Of a stretch of DNA of 8,209 nt, positions 1 through 6,652 are shown in pieces. Below the pieces are notes generated by a model that worked only from the letters and a program-made list of their open reading frames with translations, did no database searches and had not been told where the DNA came from. A program made the translations under genes and the position numbers. Numbering within the stretch: position 1 is the first letter of the stretch; each line of letters opens with the position of its first letter. This DNA is from Bacteroidia bacterium (GTDB lineage: Bacteria; Bacteroidota; Bacteroidia; Bacteroidales; UBA5342), in assembly GCA_030433225.1 (NCBI GenBank), contig JAUIMD010000065.1, positions 1-8,209 on the forward strand, read 5' to 3'.

Positions 1-82
1 AGCCTTGCGAAAAAACTGTTCCTGTAACGGGCAACAGAAACACGGCAAGTAAAAGTCGAATCACATTTGTTCTTATCATCAT
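1..82 (-). CDS. Exported protein, N-terminal fragment (signal peptide only)
   Basis: Translation on the minus strand from the ATG at 82 runs open to the window edge and reads MMIRTNVIRLLLAVFLLP, then VTGTVFSQG. This is a classic Sec signal peptide: a basic residue pair near the N-terminus (Arg4, Arg9), a hydrophobic core (about residues 10-18) and a probable cleavage site before the Gln of FS-QG. There is no lipobox in the visible part. A second ATG directly follows the first (start at 79). The leader before the start is A-rich (AACAACAAAATAA), as expected in Bacteroidota. The mature protein lies outside the window, so function is unknown; its position beside a pectin operon makes another exported pectin-related protein plausible. 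It points the same way as the regulator gene upstream, but the 512-bp gap suggests its own promoter. Confidence 0.72.
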   Translation of the reverse strand, partial: MMIRTNVIRLLLAVFLLPVTGTVFSQG

Positions 83-189
83 TTATTTTGTTGTTTATTC
101 ATACCAATCCAAACATCCTCTATGCTGGTAGCAGTACACCTTAGTGAGACGGTCGCGCAAACTTCTAATGCATGCCGCTTCGTAAATAG

Positions 190-201
190 GTAAGGCCTTA
201 C
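190..201. promoter_or_regulatory. Perfect 12-bp palindrome, candidate operator
   Basis: GTAAGG followed immediately by CCTTAC is a perfect inverted repeat without a spacer. It lies about 108 bp upstream of the minus-strand start at 82, where an activator or repressor site could sit. It does not resemble the CTGTCA-A-TGACAG palindrome at 1848-1860, so the two need not share a regulator. A 12-bp palindrome can occur by chance in a sequence of this length, so confidence is low. Confidence 0.3.
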
Positions 202-219
202 AACTATCCAATCACAAAT

Positions 220-241
220 CTTCCATTTTTTGGGGTGGAAG
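220..241. repeat. Inverted repeat, 6-bp stem with 10-base loop
   Basis: CTTCCA (220-225) and TGGAAG (236-241) are perfect inverted copies around a loop of six T and four G on the plus strand. The stem is short and no T-run follows it on either strand, so it is not a convincing intrinsic terminator. It may be a protein-binding site, an RNA hairpin in the leader of the minus-strand gene, or chance. Confidence 0.3.
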
Positions 242-259
242 GATGTAAGCTATGTTCAA

Positions 260-276
260 ATGGCAATAAGCCATAG
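260..276. repeat. Small hairpin with an alternative pairing arm
   Basis: ATGGC (260-264) and GCCAT (270-274) form a 5-bp stem around AATAA. The right arm extended to CATAG (272-276) can instead pair with CTATG at 250-254, giving two mutually exclusive stems. Both are short, and function is unknown. Confidence 0.2.
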
Positions 277-594
277 TCACACTTTCGCAACCCCCTCTAC
301 CACTGCACATTATTTCCACCTCTATTTATTGCATAACGGATATGTTTAATGCCGGAAACTTGCTTTTTACAGCTAGCCCTATTCGCCTATGTGGAAGCAT
401 TACTTTGAAAAATGCCTGACGAGTTATGGCATATAAAAAATGTAGGGGACATGGCTGTTTTGGAAAACCACTCAGCTTTAAGGCGTTTTATTTTGATGAA
501 CGGTGCAAGAGTTGGAGAGATTCGCAAACATTTTTCTTAGCACCAAAGGCAAAGTCCAAATTGAACTTCATGGTCCTACCCAACCTGTTAACTT

Positions 595-1797
595 TCACGG
601 TTGTTCCATATAGTTAACCACTTCATAATAAAAACCGCTCGACTGCAAACCTGAAATTTTGAGCAACATTCTCCATTCTGTTGGAAGGACATTGTTTTTG
701 CCAGGCTGCATTAAAAAATCCGGATCTTGCAGACGATACAAGGCCTCTGATTTACCAAAGGGGAGGAAAGAACTTAAAAACAATATCTGTTTTCCGGGGT
801 AAGAAACCACATTGGCGGCCGTGGCATAATCGTTTTGAAAAACCGACTGTTCGGGATTGGCCACAAAAAAAATGTCCGTAGTATCGTTTTGTTCATCCAC
901 AATAAATACGGTGTTGGAGGTTTGGGAAATTCGCAATCCGCTACGCTCAAAAAAAGGTTGCAAAATGTGCATGGTGCGGTAATCGCCAATAAAAATCAGA
1001 TCGTTTTCCTGCACATCGGCCAGGGTAACTTCTGAAGCATTTTTTATACGAACCTGCTTTTCAGGCCTATCCACCATGCGAAGAATCTGATAAAAACACG
1101 AAGGTATTTCCTCCCCAAAATAACTTTGCCCCAGCGTTTTTAAGGTTGATTTTTGCCGGGGGTGCTTCTCCAAATAATTAAAAAAATCGGTTTGGTTGTT
1201 GATGGTAGGGTTGCGCACATAGGATAGTGTACTGTCATTGGTTTCGCTATGTTGCAGCATAAAATAATCTCCTAAAACAATCAGTAAGGGGTTGGTGGAT
1301 TCCTGGTAGTATTTCCAGGCCGGCCCCACGGCCTTTGCGGTTGACTGCGAATTCCGCACCTTTTCGCGCCCATACAGAATAGCCAAAAGCAGTACCAGCA
1401 CAACGGAAAAAATGAATAGCGGTGTTTGTAAACGGTTGGGAGTTGGGTGCGGTGCATCCTGAGCACGTGTTGTACCGGTTCTTTTTTCCACAACAACGGT
1501 ATAGGCGCCTTTTGGAATCACAAAATGAAGTTCATCGTTAAAGCCTTCTTTCAGGTAGTATGCATCCAGTTTTTTCCGTAGGTTATAAATGGTGGAACGC
1601 ACGCTGGAATCGGTACCCGGATGGAAGCTTGAATCTTTGCCGAAAAACTCAATGGCTACCACCGTTTCTTTGAGGTTTTTTCCCTCATAGGTAGATTGCA
1701 GCAGGTAGCGCAGCAAGTCCACATCTTTTACAGAAGTAAAAAAACGGCTCGCTTCCAGTTTATTCAACCAATATTTTTCGCTTTCCGACAATGCCAT
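595..1797 (-). CDS. Membrane-anchored winged-helix transcriptional regulator with periplasmic sensor domain
   Basis: The 400-residue protein has three visible parts. Residues about 8-105 are a winged-helix DNA-binding domain: LLRYLLQSTYEG, then KETVVAIEFFGKDSSF, then VRSTIYNLRKKLDAYY (recognition-helix region) and the wing FVIPKGAYTVVVEKR. This pattern (surface helix, 'EFFGKD.SF.PGTDS.VR', 'LRKKL..YY', 'IPKGAY') is the type known from winged-helix regulators of Acidobacteria and Bacteroidota. Residues about 125-142 (TPLFIFSVVLVLLLAILYG) form one transmembrane helix, placing residues about 145-400 in the periplasm. That domain holds NPLLIVLGDYF (169-179), SEVTLADVQENDLIFIGDYR (255-274) and a late hydrophobic strand QILFLSSFLPFG. 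The layout resembles acidobacterial proteins in which the segment 'LADLR.GP.VLIG' follows the winged helix; that comparison is from memory. Architecture is analogous to ToxR/CadC one-component regulators. It is divergent from the pectin operon, with only 127 bp between the start codons, so it probably regulates that operon and itself. The periplasmic ligand is unknown; a pectic oligosaccharide is inferred from context. Confidence 0.85.
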   Translation of the reverse strand: MALSESEKYWLNKLEASRFFTSVKDVDLLRYLLQSTYEGKNLKETVVAIEFFGKDSSFHPGTDSSVRSTIYNLRKKLDAYYLKEGFNDELHFVIPKGAYTVVVEKRTGTTRAQDAPHPTPNRLQTPLFIFSVVLVLLLAILYGREKVRNSQSTAKAVGPAWKYYQESTNPLLIVLGDYFMLQHSETNDSTLSYVRNPTINNQTDFFNYLEKHPRQKSTLKTLGQSYFGEEIPSCFYQILRMVDRPEKQVRIKNASEVTLADVQENDLIFIGDYRTMHILQPFFERSGLRISQTSNTVFIVDEQNDTTDIFFVANPEQSVFQNDYATAANVVSYPGKQILFLSSFLPFGKSEALYRLQDPDFLMQPGKNNVLPTEWRMLLKISGLQSSGFYYEVVNYMEQP

Positions 1798-1828
1798 CGT
1801 CCATTCAAACTAAATTCCACACACCACT

Positions 1829-1836
1829 CAAATTCA
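1829..1836 (-). promoter_or_regulatory. Possible -7 element for the regulator gene
   Basis: Read on the minus strand this is TGAATTTG, one mismatch from the Bacteroidota -7 consensus TAnnTTTG. It lies about 31 bp upstream of the regulator start. No well-spaced -33 TTTG was found, so the call is tentative. TTAGTTTG, nearer the start, is a competing candidate. Confidence 0.3.
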
Positions 1837-1847
1837 GCACCTTGCCC

Positions 1848-1860
1848 CTGTCAATGACAG
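1848..1860. promoter_or_regulatory. Perfect 13-bp palindrome in the divergent promoter, candidate operator
   Basis: CTGTCA and TGACAG are perfect inverted copies around one central A. The site lies almost midway between the two divergent start codons and between the two TGAATTTG elements. A further half-site-like TTGACG follows at 1864-1869, and a looser inverted repeat CGTG-N7-CACG spans 1868-1882. If the -7 assignments are right, the palindrome lies upstream of the operon promoter (activator position) and inside the regulator promoter (autorepression position). The winged-helix regulator is the obvious candidate ligand, by inference only. Confidence 0.5.
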
Positions 1861-1891
1861 TTGTTGACGTGATAATAACACGATAAATTAT

Positions 1892-1899
1892 TGAATTTG
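1892..1899 (+). promoter_or_regulatory. Possible -7 element for the pectin operon
   Basis: TGAATTTG matches TAnnTTTG at seven of its positions including all of TTTG, and lies 25 bp upstream of the ATG at 1925. A TTG at 1864-1866 is a possible -33 element, but the spacing of 25 bp is longer than the usual 19-21. Suboptimal spacing would fit a promoter that needs an activator. Confidence 0.35.
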
Positions 1900-1924
1900 G
1901 GGTACATTTAATCAAAATTCATTC

Positions 1925-3757
1925 ATGAAAAAGCTAGTTTTCTCTTGCTTCATAGCCCTTTTCCTTTTGGCTTGTAATTCCAGCCAAAAGAATAAAAGTA
2001 TTGAAAAAAATTCAGGCATAACAATAGATTGGAACGAATCTGATTCCATCCGGGCAAAGTGTACATCTCCCCTCATTCCCGCCGATACGTTTTATGTCAA
2101 AAATCTGGTTCCCGAAACGTCACCCTTTCAAATTCAAAAAGCAATGGATGTTGTTGCAGAAAAGGGCGGTGGAACTCTTGTGGTGGACAGTGGCATGTAT
2201 GCCTCCGGCCCCATCGTGTTTTCCAGTAATATTGAACTCCACCTAAAAGCCGGGGCATACATAACATTTATCCCGGAATCAAGTCTTTATCCGTTACAGT
2301 ACACCTGGTTTACCGGACGTCCCTGCCTCAATTTTTCGTCGATGGTGTACGCACAAAATCAATCCAACATAAAACTGAGTGGGCAGGGCACATTGGATGG
2401 ACAGGGAAACCATCCTACCTGGAAAGCCATGAAATTTACCGAAAACGTAGATGTGGATTTACTGCGCAATTTAGTGGATAAGGGCCTGGATGTTGATAAC
2501 CGGAAATTTGGAAAAGGGCACTCGTTGCGGCCTGATTTGATGGCCTTTTATAACTGCCAAAACATTGCCATTGAAGGCGTCACCCTGCTCAATACGCCTT
2601 ATTTTGCATGCCACCCGGTACAATGCAAAAACGTGCAAATACGCAACTGTACCCTAAAAAGTAAAGGCTATAACCAAATAGGTCTGGCCATTGAAAGCAG
2701 CCAAATGGTGTGGGTGGATGGTCTTTTAGTGGAAGACATTGGTGAAGGCATTAAATTATTATCCGGCAGTGTGGATATCGAAAACAACATGCCTGTAAAA
2801 GATGTACTGATTCAAAATTGCACTTTCCGGAATGTGTCTTTCACGCCACTCATTTTCAGCTCAAAGGCAGTAAAGGGCATTGAGCGGGTTTTTGTGGAAA
2901 ATTTTTCCATACACAACGTACAGGATGGAATATGCATGTACGGACAGGAAGGTTCACACATTCAAAACATTTTAATCCGCAACATAAAAGCCAGCAACAT
3001 TTATGGAGCCTTCTTTTATGCCCGGATTTTACGTGCCCAATCCGACAAACCCATACTTGAAAACATCCAAATGGAAGATATTGCTGTGAACGATTGCGGA
3101 AGAGCCATGGTGATGATTGGAAATGAACAAAATCAAATTCGCAACATCCAGGTAAAAAACGCGCAGTTTCAGGTGGCCAAAAGTTCCCTCGCTACGCAGG
3201 TTAGTCAGCTGGTTCTTTTACACGTCAAGGTGAACAATAATCCTATCGAACAAACTATAAATGTGGGCTCCATCGAACTTCCAAAAATAAACCTGGAAGG
3301 ACCCGAAGAGGACATTCTGGACATGGACGATATTCAATACAACCATTTGCCTGTGGCTGTAAAAAACACGCTGGACGAAACTTACCCCTACGCCCCGGTA
3401 CTGGATGTAGATCGCATTATTACCAGCACCAACGCGAGTTACGAGATTAAGTTGGAACTGGAAGCTTTTCAACGGGTCAAAGTACTGATTCAGTCTGATG
3501 GAGCTTTGCTTCGCAAGGAGCTGGAGGTTCCTTTTACGCAACTCCCTGCTCCTGTAGTTGACCAGCTCCACCGCTATCTGGGTACCGCGGCAACTCCGTT
3601 TATACTCAACGACATTAAAGAAATACGGTACCGCGACTTTACCTATTACCAGATGAAAGGAGAATGGAACCAAAAATTGTTTGCCATTGGAGTTTCAGGA
3701 GACGGGACATTAATAGAAGACAAGCAACAAAACATCCAGTTTATGCTGCCTTTTTAA
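1925..3757 (+). CDS. GH28-fold lipoprotein with degenerate active site and C-terminal PepSY-like repeats
   Basis: The 610-residue protein starts with a lipoprotein signal: MKKLVFSCFIALFLLAC, lipobox LLAC with Cys17, followed by Asn-Ser-Ser-Gln. Residues about 55-455 are a right-handed beta-helix of the polygalacturonase family GH28: GGGTLVVDSGMYASGPI (81-97), LSGQGTLDGQG (151-161), RPDLMAFYNCQNIAIEGVTL (202-221), TPYFACHPVQCKNVQIRNCT (224-243), and repeated 'I.NI.I.NI' coils to about residue 440. The GH28 catalytic motifs are not conserved: the NTD motif reads N250-Q-I252, the GDD motif reads I272-G-E274, the GHG motif reads about V304-S-F306, and the RIK motif reads C337-M-Y339. Hydrolysis by the usual mechanism therefore seems unlikely. 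Residues about 470-605 look like two PepSY-like (DUF2874-type) repeats: LPVAVKNTLDETYP..., YEIKL, VKVLIQSDGALL; then LPAPVVDQLHRYLG..., YYQMKG, LFAIGVSGDGTLIED. It is the first gene of the operon, 12 bp before the next. It could be a sugar-binding surface or periplasmic protein, or an enzyme with a different mechanism. Confidence 0.8.
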   Translation: MKKLVFSCFIALFLLACNSSQKNKSIEKNSGITIDWNESDSIRAKCTSPLIPADTFYVKNLVPETSPFQIQKAMDVVAEKGGGTLVVDSGMYASGPIVFSSNIELHLKAGAYITFIPESSLYPLQYTWFTGRPCLNFSSMVYAQNQSNIKLSGQGTLDGQGNHPTWKAMKFTENVDVDLLRNLVDKGLDVDNRKFGKGHSLRPDLMAFYNCQNIAIEGVTLLNTPYFACHPVQCKNVQIRNCTLKSKGYNQIGLAIESSQMVWVDGLLVEDIGEGIKLLSGSVDIENNMPVKDVLIQNCTFRNVSFTPLIFSSKAVKGIERVFVENFSIHNVQDGICMYGQEGSHIQNILIRNIKASNIYGAFFYARILRAQSDKPILENIQMEDIAVNDCGRAMVMIGNEQNQIRNIQVKNAQFQVAKSSLATQVSQLVLLHVKVNNNPIEQTINVGSIELPKINLEGPEEDILDMDDIQYNHLPVAVKNTLDETYPYAPVLDVDRIITSTNASYEIKLELEAFQRVKVLIQSDGALLRKELEVPFTQLPAPVVDQLHRYLGTAATPFILNDIKEIRYRDFTYYQMKGEWNQKLFAIGVSGDGTLIEDKQQNIQFMLPF

Positions 3758-3769
3758 AACGAATAAACA

Positions 3770-5242
3770 ATGAACACGAAACTACATCAGTTAATCCTTT
3801 TTGTATGGCTTTTAGGCGGATTGTTTTTCACTGCCCGTTTAAACGCCCAAACCCAATCAGAAAAAACCCGCATTATCGTAACCTCTGATGGAGAAATTGA
3901 CGACGAATGTTCCCTGGTGCGTTTTCTGTTATACGCCAACGAATGGGATGTGGAGGGAATTATTACCTCCAGCTCGCAGTATCACTGGCAAGGGCACCGT
4001 TGGGCAGGCAACGATTGGGCAACCCCCTACCTTAATGCCTACCAAAAGGTTTACCCCAATCTGGTAAAACACGATGCCCGCTACCCAAGTCCGGAGTACC
4101 TGCGTTCGGTCACCTTATTAGGAAACACGAAACTGGAAGGAGAAATGGAAGAAATTACCCCCGGATCGGAACACATTGTAAAGGTTTTGCTGGATGATTC
4201 GGACAATCGCCCCGTTTGGATTCAGGCCTGGGGAGGCACCAATACCATTGCACGCGCCCTGAAAACCATTGAAGAGCAACACCCGGAGAAAATGGCAGAA
4301 GTAGCCCAAAAGCTGCGTTTCTTCTTTATTTGGGAACAGGACGAGACATATCAATCGTACATACGGCCACATTGGGGAAAATACAACATCCTCACCATTA
4401 TTTGCGACCAGTTTTGGGCCATCGCATACCAATGGGATAAAATTATTCCCGAAGATAAAATCGGTCATTTTAAGGCCGAATGGATGAAATCCAATATCCT
4501 GGAAAACCACGGCCCTTTGTGTTCTCTTTACCAAGCCTACAAAGGAGGAGATGACAATGAGGGATGGAGTGCCGGAAGTCCGAAGCAAAAAGGTTCTTTC
4601 CGGTCCGAAGGAGATTCGCCGGCATTTATTTATGCCATTCCTACCGGGTTAAACCAACCCGACGCACCCAATTTTGGAGGATGGGGAGGTCGTTATATAA
4701 AGGTACGTGAAAACACCTGGCTGGATCCCGTTACAGAACAAAGGTACACCTATCCTGAAGGTCGGTGGTACACCGGATCCGCCTGGGGACGTAACTACAT
4801 GCGCAATACGTATCCCAAAAACCAACACCTTATGCAAGCCTATTTCCATCCGATTACCCGTTGGGTGGATGTACTGCAAAACGATTTTGCCGCCCGTGCC
4901 GATTGGTGTGTGCAGCCCTTTACGAAGGCCAACCATCCTCCTGTGGTAAAACTGACACATAGTAATTATCTAAAAGCAAAACCGGGCGGTTTAGTGCAGC
5001 TAAACGCAAGTAAAACCTATGATCCGGACAAAGATGCCTTAACCTATACATGGTGGCAATACAATGAGGCCGGCACCTATCCGGGAAGCATCCTGATAAA
5101 AAACCCAGCATCTGCAACGGTTTCGTTCCCTATACCCGAAACGGCGCAAACGGGAGAAACCATCCATGTTATTTGCGAAGTAACCGACAAGGGAACGCCG
5201 GCGCTTACCCGGTACCAGCGATTAGTAATTACAGTAGAATAA
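3770..5242 (+). CDS. DUF1593 / Sde182-type protein with nucleoside-hydrolase-like domain
   Basis: The 490-residue protein has a Sec signal peptide (hydrophobic core about 8-20, likely cleavage after LNA26 before QTQ). Residues about 33-300 match the DUF1593 family (cellulose-binding protein Sde182, nucleoside-hydrolase-like domain): IIVTSDGEIDDECSLVRFLL carries the Asp cluster D40, D44, D45 equivalent to the Ca-binding DTDxGxDD motif of nucleoside hydrolases. VEGIITSSSQYHWQG (61-75) and VWIQAWGGTNTIARAL (149-164) are also typical. Residues about 388-490 form an Ig/PKD-like beta-sandwich (HPPVVKL, VQLNASKTYDPDKDALTYTW, IHVICEVTDKG), as in the Sde182 C-terminal domain. Length fits the family. 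Despite the family name, its substrate is not established to my knowledge; the fold and retained Asp cluster suggest a hydrolase on N- or O-glycosides, and the operon suggests a pectic substrate. No lipobox, so probably periplasmic or secreted. The gene lies 12 bp after the previous gene and 16 bp before GH105. Confidence 0.88.
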   Translation: MNTKLHQLILFVWLLGGLFFTARLNAQTQSEKTRIIVTSDGEIDDECSLVRFLLYANEWDVEGIITSSSQYHWQGHRWAGNDWATPYLNAYQKVYPNLVKHDARYPSPEYLRSVTLLGNTKLEGEMEEITPGSEHIVKVLLDDSDNRPVWIQAWGGTNTIARALKTIEEQHPEKMAEVAQKLRFFFIWEQDETYQSYIRPHWGKYNILTIICDQFWAIAYQWDKIIPEDKIGHFKAEWMKSNILENHGPLCSLYQAYKGGDDNEGWSAGSPKQKGSFRSEGDSPAFIYAIPTGLNQPDAPNFGGWGGRYIKVRENTWLDPVTEQRYTYPEGRWYTGSAWGRNYMRNTYPKNQHLMQAYFHPITRWVDVLQNDFAARADWCVQPFTKANHPPVVKLTHSNYLKAKPGGLVQLNASKTYDPDKDALTYTWWQYNEAGTYPGSILIKNPASATVSFPIPETAQTGETIHVICEVTDKGTPALTRYQRLVITVE

Positions 5243-5258
5243 AAAATCACATAAACAC

Positions 5259-6620
5259 ATGGTAAGAATTGTTTTTTTCATCCTTATTTTAAGTGGAATC
5301 GGCATACAACCAGTTTCTGCACAGCCAAACCACCAGGGGCGTATTCCGGAATACCCGGTGCCTTATACCTACCCTACACCCGAAAACATCCAGGAAATAA
5401 TCGATCGAATTTATTCGTATTACCGGTCTACAGGATCGCTGGGTGTTACCGATAGCCAAACGGGTAAGCCCATTACCAGTTTTAAGAAACTCAATAAAAA
5501 CGCACTGCCCCCCGATGGATTTGCCTGTGAATGGTCGTACACCAATGGCGTGGTACTCTCGGCCTTTGAGTATTATGACGATGTAACGGGCAATGCAACC
5601 TACTTAGAGTACAATACTGCATTTTTTGATTTTGTAAGCGAAACCCTCCCTTATTTTGATGCCATTAAGGTAAAATACAACCTGCATGAAAAATACGGCT
5701 GGGGACGTATGCCAAATTTCCATGCATTGGACGATTGCGGCTCTATTGGTGCGGCAATGATTAAAACCCACCTCAAAAATCCAAACGAAGATTACCTCTC
5801 CATTATAAATTTGATAGCCGAATACATATCAAACGGCCAGTATCGGTTAGAGGATGGTACACTTGCACGCCACCGGCCACAGTATGCATCGGTGTGGGCC
5901 GACGATATGTACATGAGTGTACCTTTTCTTGCCAACATGGGCGTGCTTACGGGCGACACAGCTTATTTTACCGATGCCGTAACACAGGTATTGCAAATGG
6001 CTGAACGGCTCTACATTCCACAAAAAGAATTGTTTGACCATGGGTGGAACAAAACCTCGGCAGACTACGACCCGCGTTTTTATTGGGGACGTGCAAACGG
6101 GTGGTGCTTAATGGCCATGGCCGAGCTACTGGATGTATTGCCTGAAAACTATGCCGGACGAGACGAAATTCTGCACCTGTACCGCTCTATGGTTCGCAGT
6201 CTGGCCGGTTTACAGGATGGAACCGGATTTTGGCATAACATGCTCGACAAAACCAATACCTATACCGAGACCTCTGCTACGGCCATGTTTACCTTCGCCA
6301 TTGCCAAAGGCATAAACGAAGGGTGGATCAACCATGTGTATGGACCGGTGGCCCTTACCGGGTGGAATGCATTAACCACCAGAGTGCTCGAAAATGGTGC
6401 TGTCGATGGAACCTGCGAAGGCACCACGTTTGCCCACGACAACACCTATTATTACCACCGGGGCGCAAGCGTTTATGCTACCCATGGCTATGGCCCGGTA
6501 TTGTATGCTGCCACAGAAATGCTTCGCCTGCTGCAAAACGATAACATAACGGTAGATAAAGCCAAACCCAACCGTGTAAACAGCACGTACCATTATAAAC
6601 TAAAAAGCGAATGGCCTTAA
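5259..6620 (+). CDS. GH105 unsaturated galacturonyl / rhamnogalacturonyl hydrolase
   Basis: The 453-residue protein has a signal peptide (core 4-14, likely cleavage VSA21-QP), so it acts outside the cytoplasm. The rest matches family GH105 (YteR/YesR-like, alpha6/alpha6 barrel): WGRMPNFHALDDCGSIGAAM (148-167), RHRPQYASVWADDMYMSVPF (204-222), FYWGRANGWCLMAMAELLDV (274-293) and TETSATAMFTFAIAKGI (336-352). The catalytic Asp of the family lies in the WADD motif (Asp215/216), and the conserved Asp158/159 pair is present. GH105 enzymes hydrate and release the unsaturated uronate left at the non-reducing end by pectate or rhamnogalacturonan lyases, which couples this gene to the PL1 genes downstream. 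Whether the preferred substrate is unsaturated galacturonyl-galacturonate or galacturonyl-rhamnose cannot be read from sequence; the adjacent PL1 genes favour homogalacturonan products. No broken or missing segment is evident. Confidence 0.93.
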   Translation: MVRIVFFILILSGIGIQPVSAQPNHQGRIPEYPVPYTYPTPENIQEIIDRIYSYYRSTGSLGVTDSQTGKPITSFKKLNKNALPPDGFACEWSYTNGVVLSAFEYYDDVTGNATYLEYNTAFFDFVSETLPYFDAIKVKYNLHEKYGWGRMPNFHALDDCGSIGAAMIKTHLKNPNEDYLSIINLIAEYISNGQYRLEDGTLARHRPQYASVWADDMYMSVPFLANMGVLTGDTAYFTDAVTQVLQMAERLYIPQKELFDHGWNKTSADYDPRFYWGRANGWCLMAMAELLDVLPENYAGRDEILHLYRSMVRSLAGLQDGTGFWHNMLDKTNTYTETSATAMFTFAIAKGINEGWINHVYGPVALTGWNALTTRVLENGAVDGTCEGTTFAHDNTYYYHRGASVYATHGYGPVLYAATEMLRLLQNDNITVDKAKPNRVNSTYHYKLKSEWP

Positions 6621-6652
6621 TAATTAAATACTTTACAAAAAAACAACAACCA

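Larger units (their letters stand above)
83..594. other. Intergenic region without a convincing gene
   Basis: This 512-bp stretch separates the regulator gene from the next minus-strand gene. I found no ORF with a signal peptide, known motif or credible start. It contains the palindrome at 190-201 and two small hairpins (220-241 and 260-276). No clean -7/-33 promoter pair for the gene starting at 82 was found; GATGTTTG on the minus strand, close upstream of that start, is a weak candidate. Two short plus-strand frames at 412-540 and 500-613 have protein-like composition but no recognisable family, so a decayed gene fragment cannot be excluded. No hairpin followed by a T-run was found downstream of the regulator stop. 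Confidence 0.6.

Noticed and set aside
220..241. Hairpin considered as intrinsic terminator for the regulator transcript
   Set aside because: The stem is only 6-7 bp, the T/A tract is in the loop and not after the stem, and the regulator stop is more than 350 bp away.
426..617. 63-codon plus-strand ORF starting MAYKKCRGHG
   Set aside because: It overlaps the 3' end of the regulator gene, has no recognisable motif, no upstream signals and atypical Cys/Lys/Phe-rich composition; another frame of the same DNA looks more protein-like.
3218..3673. 151-codon minus-strand ORF inside the GH28-like gene
   Set aside because: It lies antisense within a clear coding region and has no domain or signal; it is a shadow frame.
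6611..6652. Earlier start for the PL1 gene, adding 14 residues
   Set aside because: It would overlap the GH105 stop and place a polar, lysine-rich stretch before an otherwise standard signal peptide that begins at 6653.
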